From a bacterium (GTDB lineage Bacteria > Actinomycetota > Acidimicrobiia > Acidimicrobiales > CATQHL01): a stretch of 64,000 nucleotides of DNA. Positions 50,411-58,466 of this stretch are shown here, in pieces. The notes under the pieces were generated by a model. It was not told the origin of the DNA and did not search any database. It was given only the letters and a program-made list of their open reading frames with translations. Position numbers and translations under genes: made by a program. The stretch spans positions 62,001-126,000 of the forward strand of contig JAPOVS010000027.1 in the NCBI GenBank assembly GCA_026708055.1, given 5' to 3'. How positions within the stretch are numbered: the stretch's first letter is position 1; every line of letters starts with the position of its first letter.

Positions 50411-51720
50411 GACTCGACGTACTCATCGAGTCTCATCACGCTGGCGATGTGGACATTCTCGGGCCGGACAAGGCGGTCTTCGCGTACGCAGAGAGTTACC
50501 TGGCGCTTTCCGAACCGACACCGCTGTCGGTCCGCTTCCCCCTGAGGGCCGAGCCGTATGACTCGCCGCAAGTGGCGTATTGGATGCAGAACCTTCTCCC
50601 TGACGACCGGGAGGTGCTCCAGCAGTGGTGCGATAGGTACGGTGCCTCGCTGTTGCGTCCCATCGAACTGCTCGGCACGGTGCTCGGCGCCGAATGCGCG
50701 GGGGCCGTGCAGTTCTGCGATCCGGAACGGACCGCGGAGTTGCTCGGCGACCGCGGCGGCCGGCAGCGACTCAGCGAGGAGGAACTGTGGAGGGGCCTCG
50801 AGCTGCTCCGGGCCGACCCGTCCTACCGCTTCTCCGCCGCGCACGCCGACACCGGGCGCAGCCTCGGTGGGATGCAGCCGAAGGACGCGCTGGCGTCGAC
50901 CGCCGACGGCTGGGCGGTCCCCTGGGGACGCCAGGCGACCACGCACATCCTGAAACTCGACCGGGATCTCTACCCGCACGAGACCCTCGTCGAGCACGTC
51001 ACGATGCGCACGGCGACGCGCTTGGGGATGGCCGCGCCGGCGACCCGCATGCTGCATGGCGAGAACTTCGGTGTCATCGTCGTGGAGCGCTACGACCGGA
51101 GCGTGGTGGACGAGACCGACGAACCGCAGCGGATCCACCAGGAGGATCTCTGCCAAGCGCTCGGGTTGCCACCGGGGCGGAAATACCAGCGGTTCCACGG
51201 CGCGACAGTGGAGCGGTGTGCCGATGTGTTGCGGGACGGCGGTTCGGCCGGTTCAGCGCCCGACATCCGGCGCTTGCGGGACATGCTGTTGTTCCGCTGG
51301 ATCGTCGGTGACACCGACGGGCACGCCAAGAATTTCAGCCTGCTGCTCTCGGGGGGGCAGCGGGTTCTCGCCCCCCTCTACGACTCCGCGACCTTCCTGC
51401 CTCATCGACGTACCAGAGAGGAAGGGGACCTGAGCTTCGCGATGTGGGCGGGACGTGCCGGGCAGCAGTGGCGGCTCAGAGAGACCGACACAGCTCGCTC
51501 CCTGGCGCAGTTGGCGAAGGCCCTCGGACTCAGCGCGGCAGACGTGGGCACCCGGGCCGAGCACCTCGCCGCCGGACTGCCGAGCGCACTCGCGGACGTG
51601 GTCAACGGCCTCACAGCCCACGAGCAGGACACCCTCGACAACCTCGACCTCGTCCGGCAGGTCGTCACCCGAAGCAGTCGCTGCGCGGCCACCGCGGCCG
51701 AACTGCGGCCCCCGGGATGA
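50407..51720 (+). CDS. hipA: HipA-like serine/threonine kinase toxin
   Basis: 437 residues, about the length of E. coli HipA. Blocks: N-subdomain LSVRFPLRAEPYDSPQVAYWMQNLLPD, FSAAHADTGRSLGGMQPKDALAS (P-loop-like region near the autophosphorylated Ser), HILKLDRDLYPHETLVEHVTM, VVERYDR, GDTDGHAKNFSLLL (catalytic Asp about residue 300) and APLYDSATF (metal-binding Asp). In E. coli it phosphorylates GltX and stops growth. GTG start coupled to hipB; stop 2 nt before a convergent stop. Confidence 0.92.
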   Translation: MRLDVLIESHHAGDVDILGPDKAVFAYAESYLALSEPTPLSVRFPLRAEPYDSPQVAYWMQNLLPDDREVLQQWCDRYGASLLRPIELLGTVLGAECAGAVQFCDPERTAELLGDRGGRQRLSEEELWRGLELLRADPSYRFSAAHADTGRSLGGMQPKDALASTADGWAVPWGRQATTHILKLDRDLYPHETLVEHVTMRTATRLGMAAPATRMLHGENFGVIVVERYDRSVVDETDEPQRIHQEDLCQALGLPPGRKYQRFHGATVERCADVLRDGGSAGSAPDIRRLRDMLLFRWIVGDTDGHAKNFSLLLSGGQRVLAPLYDSATFLPHRRTREEGDLSFAMWAGRAGQQWRLRETDTARSLAQLAKALGLSAADVGTRAEHLAAGLPSALADVVNGLTAHEQDTLDNLDLVRQVVTRSSRCAATAAELRPPG

Positions 51721-51721
51721 T

Positions 51722-52099
51722 TCACCCCTGATAGGCAGGGTTCACCGGGTAGTCATCCGGCTTTCCCGAGTCTCCAGGCTGGATCACAAAATCCCGCCGG
51801 TCCCGGTAGAGCCGCGCACGATTCAACACGTAGTCTTCTCCTGGCTCCAAGTCATCCCAGTGGGTCATCAGCCAGTACTTGTAGTTGCCAATGAACAGGT
51901 AGGTGTTGTTCATTCGGAAGAAGCGGCATGCCACTCCTTCTCCAGCTCGGAACCTATCGCATATGGCTCCAAGCAACTCCTGCTGGCCGTCTTTCTCGGA
52001 CAGCACATACTCGTGCGGCCAAGTCTCCCGATAGGTTACCGCTTCCCTCCACGGTGCCAGATCGATGAGTTCTGTCAATGTCGGGATTCTGGCACTCAC
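51722..52099 (-). CDS. Hypothetical protein (island gene)
   Basis: 125 residues. GTG start with an AGGAGAGGAGAG ribosome site. Contains WPHEYVLSEKDGQQELLGAICDRF, an aromatic-rich YLFIGNYKYWLMTHWDD and YVLNRARLYRDRRDFVI. No signal peptide or transmembrane helix. I recall similar small proteins in accessory regions but cannot name a domain. Less GC-rich than its surroundings. Sits between hipA and the hipA/DUF262 relic. Confidence 0.6.
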   Translation of the reverse strand: MSARIPTLTELIDLAPWREAVTYRETWPHEYVLSEKDGQQELLGAICDRFRAGEGVACRFFRMNNTYLFIGNYKYWLMTHWDDLEPGEDYVLNRARLYRDRRDFVIQPGDSGKPDDYPVNPAYQG

Positions 52100-52190
52100 A
52101 TTCTCTCCTCTCCTGGGGCCAAGGCATCTGGAGTCAGGAACCCGCCAGCGGGCCGTCCTTCCTCATGCGATGCGCCGAGTTACACAGCAT

Positions 52191-52856
52191 TCACCAAGTC
52201 TCTAATGCGGTTGTGGAGCTTCTGTCATGTGTAAAGTTCGCCACCTTGAACCCCACACTGGCGATGTCAGTCAACATGAGCCCTGCCTTCAGGACAAAGT
52301 CTGCATCGAATCGCAGTTCGGGCCTCACGTTGTTCATCTCGTCCACCAACCCGTGGACTTCTCTCGCGGCATCAAGGTTGTTCCATTGGGACACCGCGAT
52401 ACTCAAGAGAAGATTCGAGTAGGAAAGGGGCGTTCCACCGCTGTTGCACCGACGGCACCGCCCACCGCCGTCCCGACCACGCCAGGCGTCCTTCGGCTGC
52501 ATGCCCGCCAAGCTGCGCCCGGCGTCTCCGTGGACGTCGGCGAACCGGAACGAGCAATCCCCGCGCAACCTCCGGAGGCCAGCCCACAATTCGTCATCGG
52601 TGATCTCTTGCAGCCCGCCGGAGGCGGACAGGAGGTTCGGTGCGATCTCCGGCGGGACGAACTGCGCTGCCCCCGCGCACTCCCTGCCGATCACGGTCCC
52701 TAGCAACTCCAGCGGGCGACCGGGCGGGGCGCCGTAGCGGATGCACCACCGCTTCAACACCTCTTCGTCTAGCGCTTCGGCCTCGGCCCGATCTGTGCGT
52801 GCATCCCCCCAGGATAGCGTGTCTGTCACCGTACGGTTACCCGAGGTCGCCGTCAC
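52191..52856 (-). pseudogene. Wrecked hipA fused to a DUF262 fragment
   Basis: The minus strand reads about 52763-52480 as hipA (EEVLKRWCIRYGAPPGRPLELLGTV, FADVHGDAGRSLAGMQPKDA), clearly homologous to the hipA at 50407. It then shifts frame (WAVPSVQQRWNAPF in another frame continues the hipA alignment) and then joins an unrelated piece, about 52440-52200, with LLLSIAVSQWNNL and RFDADFVLKAGLMLTDIASVGFKVANFT, resembling the C-terminal part of DUF262/GmrS-type proteins. No hipA kinase core remains. The GTG at 52856 falls in an operator box and is not a real start. Read as debris of two genes. Confidence 0.78.
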
Positions 52857-52894
52857 CGTACGGTGACCTCATATCACTGTCACCGTACGAACGC
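52825..52894. promoter_or_regulatory. Three operator boxes at 27-bp spacing before the hipA relic
   Basis: Boxes 52825-52840 (GTCACCGTACGGTTAC), 52852-52867 (GTCACCGTACGGTGAC, a perfect 16-bp palindrome) and 52879-52894 (GTCACCGTACGAACGC), each exactly 27 bp apart. Array of protein-binding sites left from the lost hipBA-type promoter. Confidence 0.65.
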
Positions 52895-52937
52895 AGAAGG
52901 GATCTGTGGCCATTGCATCACGGCTCGATTCATGCTG

Positions 52938-53022
52938 TGGTGGGCCGGGGAGGATTCGAACCTCCGAAGGCGTCGCCGGCAGGTTTACAGCCTGCTCCCT
53001 TTGTCCGCTCGGGCACCGACCC
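52938..53022 (-). tRNA. tRNA-Tyr (GTA)
   Basis: 85 nt including encoded CCA. Acceptor GGGTCGG/CCGGCCC (one G-U), anticodon GTA in CTGTAAA, long variable arm, T arm GGAGG/CCTCC. Forms the edge of the accessory island. Confidence 0.95.
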
Positions 53023-53092
53023 TCGAAGCGGTCACGATACCTCCGGCCGCCGGGAACAGGGCTCCGACGGCGCCGACAGCGCGCCGAGTTGG

Positions 53093-53098
53093 TACTGT
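53093..53098 (+). promoter_or_regulatory. -10 element for leaderless ade
   Basis: TACTGT ends 6 nt before the ATG at 53105, which confirms that start over long upstream extensions. Confidence 0.55.
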
Positions 53099-53104
53099 CG
53101 CCGC

Positions 53105-54913
53105 ATGACCGCACGAGTTTTGGACATGGGTACCGAGGTGCGCACCCGGCTGATCCGGGTGGCGCTGGGCGACGAGCCGGCCGAGGCGGTGCTGACCGGT
53201 GCCCGGGTGGTCAATGTCTTCACCCGCGAGATCGTGAACGCGGACGTCGTAATGGCCGCGGGGCGGATCGCCGCTGTGGGCGACAGCGGCGAGCAGTCGG
53301 TCGGTCCCGGCACCGAGATCATCGATGCCGGCGGCCGGTTCGTGGCGCCCGGTCTCATCGACCCGCACATGCATCTCGAGAGTTCCAACATCACCGTCAC
53401 CGAGTTGGCCCGCGCCGTCGTTCCCCGTGGCGTGCTGTCGGTGTGTGAGGATCCTCACGAGATCGCCAACGTCCTGGGAGTGGCGGGCGTCGACCTGCTC
53501 ACCGCCGAAGCCGCCCGGCTGCCGCTGAACCTGCTGCTGCGGGTGCCCGGCCGGGTGCCCGCCATGCCGGCGGACCGGGAGACTTCGGGCCACGCCATGG
53601 ACCTTGCCGAGACGCTGGCGATGCTGGACAGGCCCGAGGCGGTGTGCATCGGCGGCGACATCAACCCAGCGCTGCTGCTGGGCGCCGACCGGGCGCAACT
53701 GGGGAAGATCGAGGCCACCGTCGAGCGGGACAAGACCGTGGGCGGCCAACTCCCGGGCTTCAGCGGCGCCGTCCTGGACGCCACGCTGGCAGCGGGCGTG
53801 GAGGACACCCATGTGGCGGAGTCGCCGGCGGAGGTCGTCGAGCAGCTGCGCAAGGGCGCGCGCGTACTGCTGACGCCGCGCATCGACCGCCTGCCCGCCG
53901 AGGAGTGGCCCGAGATCGTCGCCGCCACCGAGCGCCTGGGGCTGGACACCCGCCGCTTGGTGCTCTGCACCGACGACATCCACCCGAACATCCTCATGAG
54001 CGAGGGCCACCTCGACCAGCGGGTGCGCCTGGCTGTCGAGGCGGGATTCGATCCGCTGACCGCCGTGCAGATGGCGACCCTGAACGCCGCCGAGCTGATG
54101 CGCATCGACCGCCACCTCGGCAGCGTGGCGCCCGGTCGCTTCGCCGACCTGGTGCTCCTGGAGAGCCTGGAGGAGTTCGCTCCCTCGACGGTGCTGTACC
54201 GCGGCGAAGTGGTCGCCGCCGACGGCGCCCTGGTGCGTACCCCTGACCCCGCGGCCTATCCCGCCTGGTCGACCGGCACGCTGCACGTCGATGTGCCCAG
54301 CGCGAACGACCTGGCCCTTCGGGTCGACGTCCCTGACGGGCCGGTGACCGCCAACGCAGTGGCGTTCGGTGCCCCCAAGACCATGCACCGGGTGCAGTTG
54401 GAGGCTCGCGGCGGCGTGGTCGATCCCGACAGTGCCGCTGATGTGGCTGCCATCGCGGTGATCGAGCGCCACCACCGAACCGGCAACCTCGGCAAGGGAT
54501 TCGTCACCGGCCTCGGCATTCGTGGCGGCGCGGTGGCCTCCACGGTCAACCATGACTCGCACAACGTGGTCGTCATCGGGGATTCGCATGCCTCGATGGC
54601 GGCCGCCGCCCGGGCGGTCATAGAGGCGCAAGGCGGCTACGCGGTCGCCGTCGGGACCGAGGTGGCCGCGGTGGTGCCGCTGCCGATTGCGGGCCTGCTC
54701 TCGCCCGAACCCCTGGAGGCGGTGGGGGAGCGATTGGCCGCCGTGGAGCGGGTCCTGATCGAACAGCTGGGATGCTCGATCGGCTACCGGCCCATCTACG
54801 CCCTGAACTTCCTCTGCCTGCCCAACATTCCCGACGTGGGCTTCACCGACCGCGGGATCATCGAGACCGCGACGATGGAGATCGTCGGGCCGCTGGCCCC
54901 GGCCTCCCTCTGA
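53105..54913 (+). CDS. ade: Adenine deaminase
   Basis: 602 residues. Deaminates adenine to hypoxanthine for purine salvage. Metal and catalytic motifs: DPHMHLESSNI (HxH), CEDPHEIANVLG, CTDDIHPNILMSEGHLD and NHDSHNVVVIGDS, which together define the Ade family. ATG 53105 by leaderless promoter; long open frame upstream covers tRNA-Tyr and is false. Length matches other Ade (about 580-600). Confidence 0.95.
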   Translation: MTARVLDMGTEVRTRLIRVALGDEPAEAVLTGARVVNVFTREIVNADVVMAAGRIAAVGDSGEQSVGPGTEIIDAGGRFVAPGLIDPHMHLESSNITVTELARAVVPRGVLSVCEDPHEIANVLGVAGVDLLTAEAARLPLNLLLRVPGRVPAMPADRETSGHAMDLAETLAMLDRPEAVCIGGDINPALLLGADRAQLGKIEATVERDKTVGGQLPGFSGAVLDATLAAGVEDTHVAESPAEVVEQLRKGARVLLTPRIDRLPAEEWPEIVAATERLGLDTRRLVLCTDDIHPNILMSEGHLDQRVRLAVEAGFDPLTAVQMATLNAAELMRIDRHLGSVAPGRFADLVLLESLEEFAPSTVLYRGEVVAADGALVRTPDPAAYPAWSTGTLHVDVPSANDLALRVDVPDGPVTANAVAFGAPKTMHRVQLEARGGVVDPDSAADVAAIAVIERHHRTGNLGKGFVTGLGIRGGAVASTVNHDSHNVVVIGDSHASMAAAARAVIEAQGGYAVAVGTEVAAVVPLPIAGLLSPEPLEAVGERLAAVERVLIEQLGCSIGYRPIYALNFLCLPNIPDVGFTDRGIIETATMEIVGPLAPASL

Positions 54914-54941
54914 GCCGCCCGGCCGGGGCCTCGGGCCGACC

Positions 54942-54962
54942 CGCCATCGCTCGGTGATGGCG
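54942..54962. terminator. Possible hairpin terminator between ade and GNAT
   Basis: CGCCATC (54942-54948) and GATGGCG (54956-54962) form a 7-bp stem with a 7-nt loop, between the converging stops at 54913 and 55054. Confidence 0.4.
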
Positions 54963-55053
54963 AAAAGAAGCCCCAGCAGTGTACTTCCGCAAGCGGCAGT
55001 GGACGGCGGGGAGAATTGCCTGGACTTCTATCACGAGAGCAACGGGAGAGCGG

Positions 55054-55542
55054 CTAGCCCAGCAGCCGCTGCATGACGGTGCAGTCGAGCCAGCGGCCGA
55101 ACTTGCGCCCGATCTGGCGCTCGACGCCGACGAGTTCGAAGCCACACTCGGCGTGCAGTCGCACCGACGGCTCGTTCTCGCCGGCGATGCGGGCGATCAT
55201 GCAGTGGAAGCCGCCCTCGGCGGCGAGCGCCACGAGGTGCTCCACCAGCGCCCGGCCGATGCCCCGCCGCAGACGGTCCCGCCGTACGAACACCGAACTC
55301 TCGACGCTCGTGTTGTAGGCCGGCCGGGGCCGGTAGGGCGACAGGGAGGCGAACCCCACGACCTCGCCGTCGCCGACGGCCACGATCACCGAGTGCGCCC
55401 CCGAGCGCTCGGCCAGCCACTCCTGCTGCTCGGCCACCGAGCGTGCCCGCAGGTCGAAGACGGTTCGCTCCCGTGTGGCCTCGTGGTTGTAGATGGCGGC
55501 GATCGCCTCCGCGTCGCCCCGGTTCGCCAGGCGGATCTCCAT
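55054..55542 (-). CDS. GNAT-family N-acetyltransferase (phosphinothricin acetyltransferase-like)
   Basis: 162 residues. N-terminus MEIRLANRGDAEAIAAIYNHE and acetyl-CoA motif RDRLRRGIGRALVEHLV with FHCMIARIAGENEPSVRLHAECGFELVG follow the PAT/MnaT pattern. Acts on an amine; substrate open (methionine sulfone/sulfoximine or phosphinothricin-like amines are family substrates). TAGCGT lies 8 nt before the ATG, so probably leaderless. Confidence 0.88.
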   Translation of the reverse strand: MEIRLANRGDAEAIAAIYNHEATRERTVFDLRARSVAEQQEWLAERSGAHSVIVAVGDGEVVGFASLSPYRPRPAYNTSVESSVFVRRDRLRRGIGRALVEHLVALAAEGGFHCMIARIAGENEPSVRLHAECGFELVGVERQIGRKFGRWLDCTVMQRLLG

Positions 55543-55550
55543 CGGTCGAG

Positions 55551-55556
55551 ACGCTA
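55551..55556 (-). promoter_or_regulatory. -10 element for the GNAT gene
   Basis: TAGCGT on the minus strand, 8 nt before the ATG at 55542, without a ribosome site. Confidence 0.4.
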
Positions 55557-55657
55557 CCGCCCCGAGACGACCCTCGAACGAGCGCGTTCACGCTGCCGAT
55601 TCGGCGTGCGACCACGGGTCGGGGCACCGGTGGGCCCGCTAGCATGTGAGCCGCTCG

Positions 55658-55730
55658 GCTCCCTTAGCTCAGTCGGCAGAGCGTTTCCATGGTAAGGAAA
55701 AGGTCGAGAGTTCGATTCTCTCAGGGAGCT
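55658..55730 (+). tRNA. tRNA-Thr (GGT)
   Basis: 73 nt. Acceptor GCTCCCT/AGGGAGC, T73, anticodon GGT in ATGGTAA, T arm GAGAG/CTCTC; CCA not encoded. Confidence 0.95.
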
Positions 55731-55752
55731 CGCGGGCACGACCCAAACTCCA

Positions 55753-55826
55753 AGCGGCGTAGCTCAGTTGGTAAGAGCGCTCGACTCATAATCGAGAGGT
55801 CGCCAGTTCGATTCTGGCCGCCGCTA
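55753..55826 (+). tRNA. tRNA-Met (CAT), elongator type
   Basis: 74 nt. Acceptor AGCGGCG/CGCCGCT, A73; anticodon CAT in CTCATAA; T arm GCCAG/CTGGC. The sequence resembles elongator tRNA-Met of actinobacteria rather than the initiator; a lysidine-modified tRNA-Ile cannot be excluded by sequence alone. Confidence 0.9.
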
Positions 55827-55927
55827 CCGCACATCCTCTCGGTCCAGCGACCGAGGGCTGTAGGCATCGCGGAGAATATGAACGCTCGTCATCTGCTGAA
55901 TCGGGACCCGGATGGAGGATCAGCGGG

Positions 55928-56806
55928 GTGACCGCGCCCGCTCAACCCGCCGACGAGTTCTTGGGTCAGGTTCACCCCCTAACCGTCGCAGGCCTCCCGG
56001 ATGGCTATGAGTACGGAGTGACGCGCTACGCAGATGTGATTCTGCAACGGGCGTTCCCCGGTCGATTCGAGAATCTGCGGGAGGCCTTGGACAAGTTCGA
56101 GCCGACGCTGGACGAACTGATCGCTGGCGGAGGCGCACGAACTGCGTTCGTGAAGCGGTTCGATGACTCGCTCGCCGAAATCCGTGAGCACGGGCAAGAA
56201 GTCTGGGGGAAGCAGAACATCACGATCCAGAAGGCCCTTGGTCTGGCTGGCGACGTGGCACCCGTTTCCAGGGTGCGGGGGCATGAGATCGACATATTCG
56301 GGGTCGGGTCGTTGGATCGACCGCTGCCGGGTATCGCAGTCGAGATGGAGTGGAACAACAAGGATCCATTCTTCGACCGGGATCTCATCAATTTTCAAGC
56401 GCTGCACCGGGAAGGTGCTATCGCCGTCGGCGTCATCGTCACGCGGGGACCTGAGCTTCAAACCCTGATCTCAAGCGTGATCGGTGCTGCGGGCAGGAGT
56501 TCCAAGTACGGCGCGTCCACAACACACTGGGACAAGTTGATCCCGCGGATCAACCTTGGTGGCGGGGGTGAGTGTCCGCTCCTGTTGGTTGGGATCCAGC
56601 CCGCGCGGATCGAAGGCATCGAGCGAGCCCACGAGGCTCGCGCCGAACTCGACGCCCTCGAACAGATGGGGCGCGACTGGCCGGAGCGATTCGAGTCTCG
56701 CAAGAGTGCTGAGGCGGAGGCGAAGTTCCAGAAGAACGAGGTGCTTCGGCGTTTGAACGAATCCCCCGAGCAGCAGACGGCGGCTATGCCGGAAGGTCAG
56801 GAATAG
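55928..56806 (+). CDS. BglII-family restriction endonuclease (putative)
   Basis: 292 residues. The core RGHEIDIFGVGSLDRPLPGIAVEMEWNNKDPFFDRDLINFQALH matches the BglII-like type II endonuclease family, with D122, E139/E141 and K145 forming a PD-(D/E)xK-like site. BglII itself uses Glu/Gln; here E-x-E is present. Cleavage specificity is not known; the family recognises AGATCT or related sites. GTG start with a GGAGGATC site. Lower GC than neighbours and next to two tRNAs. The 3' end overlaps the convergent methyltransferase gene by 10 nt. Confidence 0.75.
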   Translation: MTAPAQPADEFLGQVHPLTVAGLPDGYEYGVTRYADVILQRAFPGRFENLREALDKFEPTLDELIAGGGARTAFVKRFDDSLAEIREHGQEVWGKQNITIQKALGLAGDVAPVSRVRGHEIDIFGVGSLDRPLPGIAVEMEWNNKDPFFDRDLINFQALHREGAIAVGVIVTRGPELQTLISSVIGAAGRSSKYGASTTHWDKLIPRINLGGGGECPLLLVGIQPARIEGIERAHEARAELDALEQMGRDWPERFESRKSAEAEAKFQKNEVLRRLNESPEQQTAAMPEGQE

Positions 56807-57639
56807 GCTGGGTACCGCTTCCCGCGGGGCGTGATCTCATCTTCGGCTTCGGTTCCCCATGACGTCCAGCCCGACCGCGAGTACCGCGCGAACAGTTCCA
56901 GGTATGGCCCGGGCGAGCAACTCTCGATGATGTCGTACTGCTCGTCGGGCTTGCGCGAGTGCTCCCGCTTGCGGGTTTCGATCATGTTCACTTGTCGTCT
57001 GCCGGGCGCGAGCGTGCGCATGGTTCCTTTGACGCCGAAGAGGATCAGTTCGGTCACGTTTCGGAAGTAGAACCCGACCCCCCGACCGTCGGGCCCACCG
57101 TCCTTGCGTCGCTTCGCCCAGACGATGTTGGACTTGTAGGTGAATCCCCAGGACTCCATGACGGCCAGCGCGTCGGCGATGAGGGCATTCGGCGTCCACA
57201 GGTACAGGTGGGCGTCCGGGGTGGTTATCTCGCTGATTGGAAGGGCACGAATCGCGGCTGTCGTCATCGTGTCGTAGCGGGACAGCCGCCGGTGCTCCGG
57301 GGCGACCTTCCCCGTGCGATTCTGGAACCGCCACGGCGGATCGGCGAGGAGCGTCGAGAACGGCCCGCCCCTGATCTGTTGCAGCTCTGCGGCTGCTTCG
57401 GCGACGCTCTCAATCGCTGCGGGGCGTCCATTCTTGGATTTCGGAACAAGGCGCAACTCGCACCCGAGAACTTCCGCGAGCCCCGCGAGCGTCGACACTT
57501 GAGGATTGTGGCCGTTGCCGGAGAGTAGGCGTCGAACAGCGGCGGGCTGTGTGTCGGCGATTCGCGCCAGTTCGGTCTTGGACAGGCCAGCCTGGCGACG
57601 GGCACTGTCGAGTTCGCCGAGGAGGGTTCGGATCTCCAT
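56797..57639 (-). CDS. MT-A70-family adenine methyltransferase with N-terminal helix-turn-helix
   Basis: 280 residues from ATG 57639. Residues 1-65 form an XRE-like domain (LSKTELARIADTQPAAVRRLLSGNG); then an MT-A70 methyltransferase with DPPWRF (100-105), YLWTPNALIADALAVMESWGF and NIVWAKRRKD. N6-adenine methylation is expected, presumably protecting the BglII-like site. The built-in HTH can autoregulate; a GAAGTT/AACTTC palindrome stands upstream. Convergent with the endonuclease gene. An in-frame ATG at 57660 and a longer frame to 57882 exist; TACATT near 57651-57656 favours 57639. Confidence 0.8.
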   Translation of the reverse strand: MEIRTLLGELDSARRQAGLSKTELARIADTQPAAVRRLLSGNGHNPQVSTLAGLAEVLGCELRLVPKSKNGRPAAIESVAEAAAELQQIRGGPFSTLLADPPWRFQNRTGKVAPEHRRLSRYDTMTTAAIRALPISEITTPDAHLYLWTPNALIADALAVMESWGFTYKSNIVWAKRRKDGGPDGRGVGFYFRNVTELILFGVKGTMRTLAPGRRQVNMIETRKREHSRKPDEQYDIIESCSPGPYLELFARYSRSGWTSWGTEAEDEITPRGKRYPAYS

Positions 57640-58097
57640 AGCCTTTGCCAAATGTAACATCGAAGTTACGAACTTCCGGGTATTTCCTAACTGTGGCGAC
57701 GGACTGGGAACTCCGCCGCAGTCGGCGCCGATGTCGGCGAACAGGGTGGGATCAGTCATCATTCTCTCCCCAGGCACATTTGGTAGGGCGGGTCGTTCGT
57801 CGGCGGGGCCGACAAGCCGGTTCGGAGCGAATCGCCCCTCGCAGCGGTACGGGCCGGTGACCGGTGCGCTCAATTTCACCACCCCCCTGCGACAATGATC
57901 AGACCGGTTCGCGTTCGTCGAAACTCGTGATGGCGGGTGACTACAGCAGACGATCCGGGACGGTCACCGGACGACCCGACACGGAGTCGGTCAGCGGGTC
58001 GACGGTGGGCGCATCCAGGGCCGGTGCGCCCCCGCTGTGGGGATGACCGGGTCGGCTGGGTAACCTGAGGGGTCCCGCACCGCCTGGGTCACATCCG
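57640..58097. other. Intergenic region before tRNA-Trp
   Basis: 458 nt without a supported gene. It holds the TACATT -10 candidate (57651-57656) and the palindrome at 57662-57676 for the methyltransferase gene. Nothing else coding or structured stands out; no promoter for tRNA-Trp could be fixed beyond a weak TAACCT at 58061. Confidence 0.55.
57662..57676. promoter_or_regulatory. Operator candidate GAAGTTACGAACTTC
   Basis: A perfect 6-bp inverted repeat with a 3-nt centre just upstream of the -10 of the methyltransferase gene. A likely target of that gene's own helix-turn-helix domain. Confidence 0.55.
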
Positions 58098-58173
58098 AGG
58101 GCAGTAGCTCAACTGGAAGAGCACCGGTCTCCAAAACCGGCGGTTGGGGGTTCGAGTCCCTCCTGCCCTGCCA
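58098..58173 (+). tRNA. tRNA-Trp (CCA)
   Basis: 76 nt with encoded CCA. Acceptor AGGGCAG/CTGCCCT, G73; anticodon CCA in CTCCAAA; T arm GGGGG/TCCCT-type pairing. Sits directly before secE, the usual order in many bacteria. Confidence 0.95.
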
Positions 58174-58178
58174 TGGAA

Positions 58179-58466
58179 ATGAACAGACAGTTTCGCCGCA
58201 TGGCCCGCAAGCAGGGGGCCATCGACGAAGAGGGCGCGCCCGTCGCCGAGCGCCGCCGGCAGCCCACACCGCGCCGCGAGCGAGCCTCGCCGGCGCAATT
58301 CATGCGCGAGGTTCGAGCCGAGTTGCGCAAGGTCTCCTGGCCGACCCGCTCGGAGGTCGTCAACTACTCCATCGTCACCCTCGTGGTCGTGGTCATTCTC
58401 ACGGCTGTGATCGGTGCCCTGGACTACGGCTTCGGCGAGGCAATACTGAAACTCTTCGAGCGATGA
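58179..58466 (+). CDS. secE: Preprotein translocase subunit SecE
   Basis: 95 residues. One C-terminal transmembrane helix ([21 protein letters not shown]) with the conserved [24 protein letters not shown] before it, plus a basic N-terminal tail. Part of the SecYEG channel. ATG 58179 is chosen because an ATG at 58173 would begin in the last base of tRNA-Trp. The stop overlaps nusG by 4 nt (ATGA). Confidence 0.93.
   Translation: MNRQFRRMARKQGAIDEEGAPVAERRRQPTPRRERASPAQFMREVRAELRKVSWPTRSEVVNYSIVTLVVVVILTAVIGALDYGFGEAILKLFER

Noticed and set aside
52825-52894. CRISPR-like array of 16-nt boxes
   Set aside because: Repeats too short, spacers of 11 nt and no cas genes; better read as operators.
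49955-52937. Integrated element with att sites at tRNA-Tyr
   Set aside because: No integrase and no second copy of the tRNA 3' end was seen near the far end of the island, so a mobile-element call is not supported.
52640-53104. Adenine deaminase extending upstream to 52640
   Set aside because: It would run antisense through tRNA-Tyr and the hipA relic; the family N-terminus and leaderless promoter fix ATG 53105.
56797-57882. Methyltransferase start at 57882
   Set aside because: The extra 81 residues have no domain, cover the palindrome and -10 candidate, and the HTH domain begins naturally at MEIRTLLGEL (57639).
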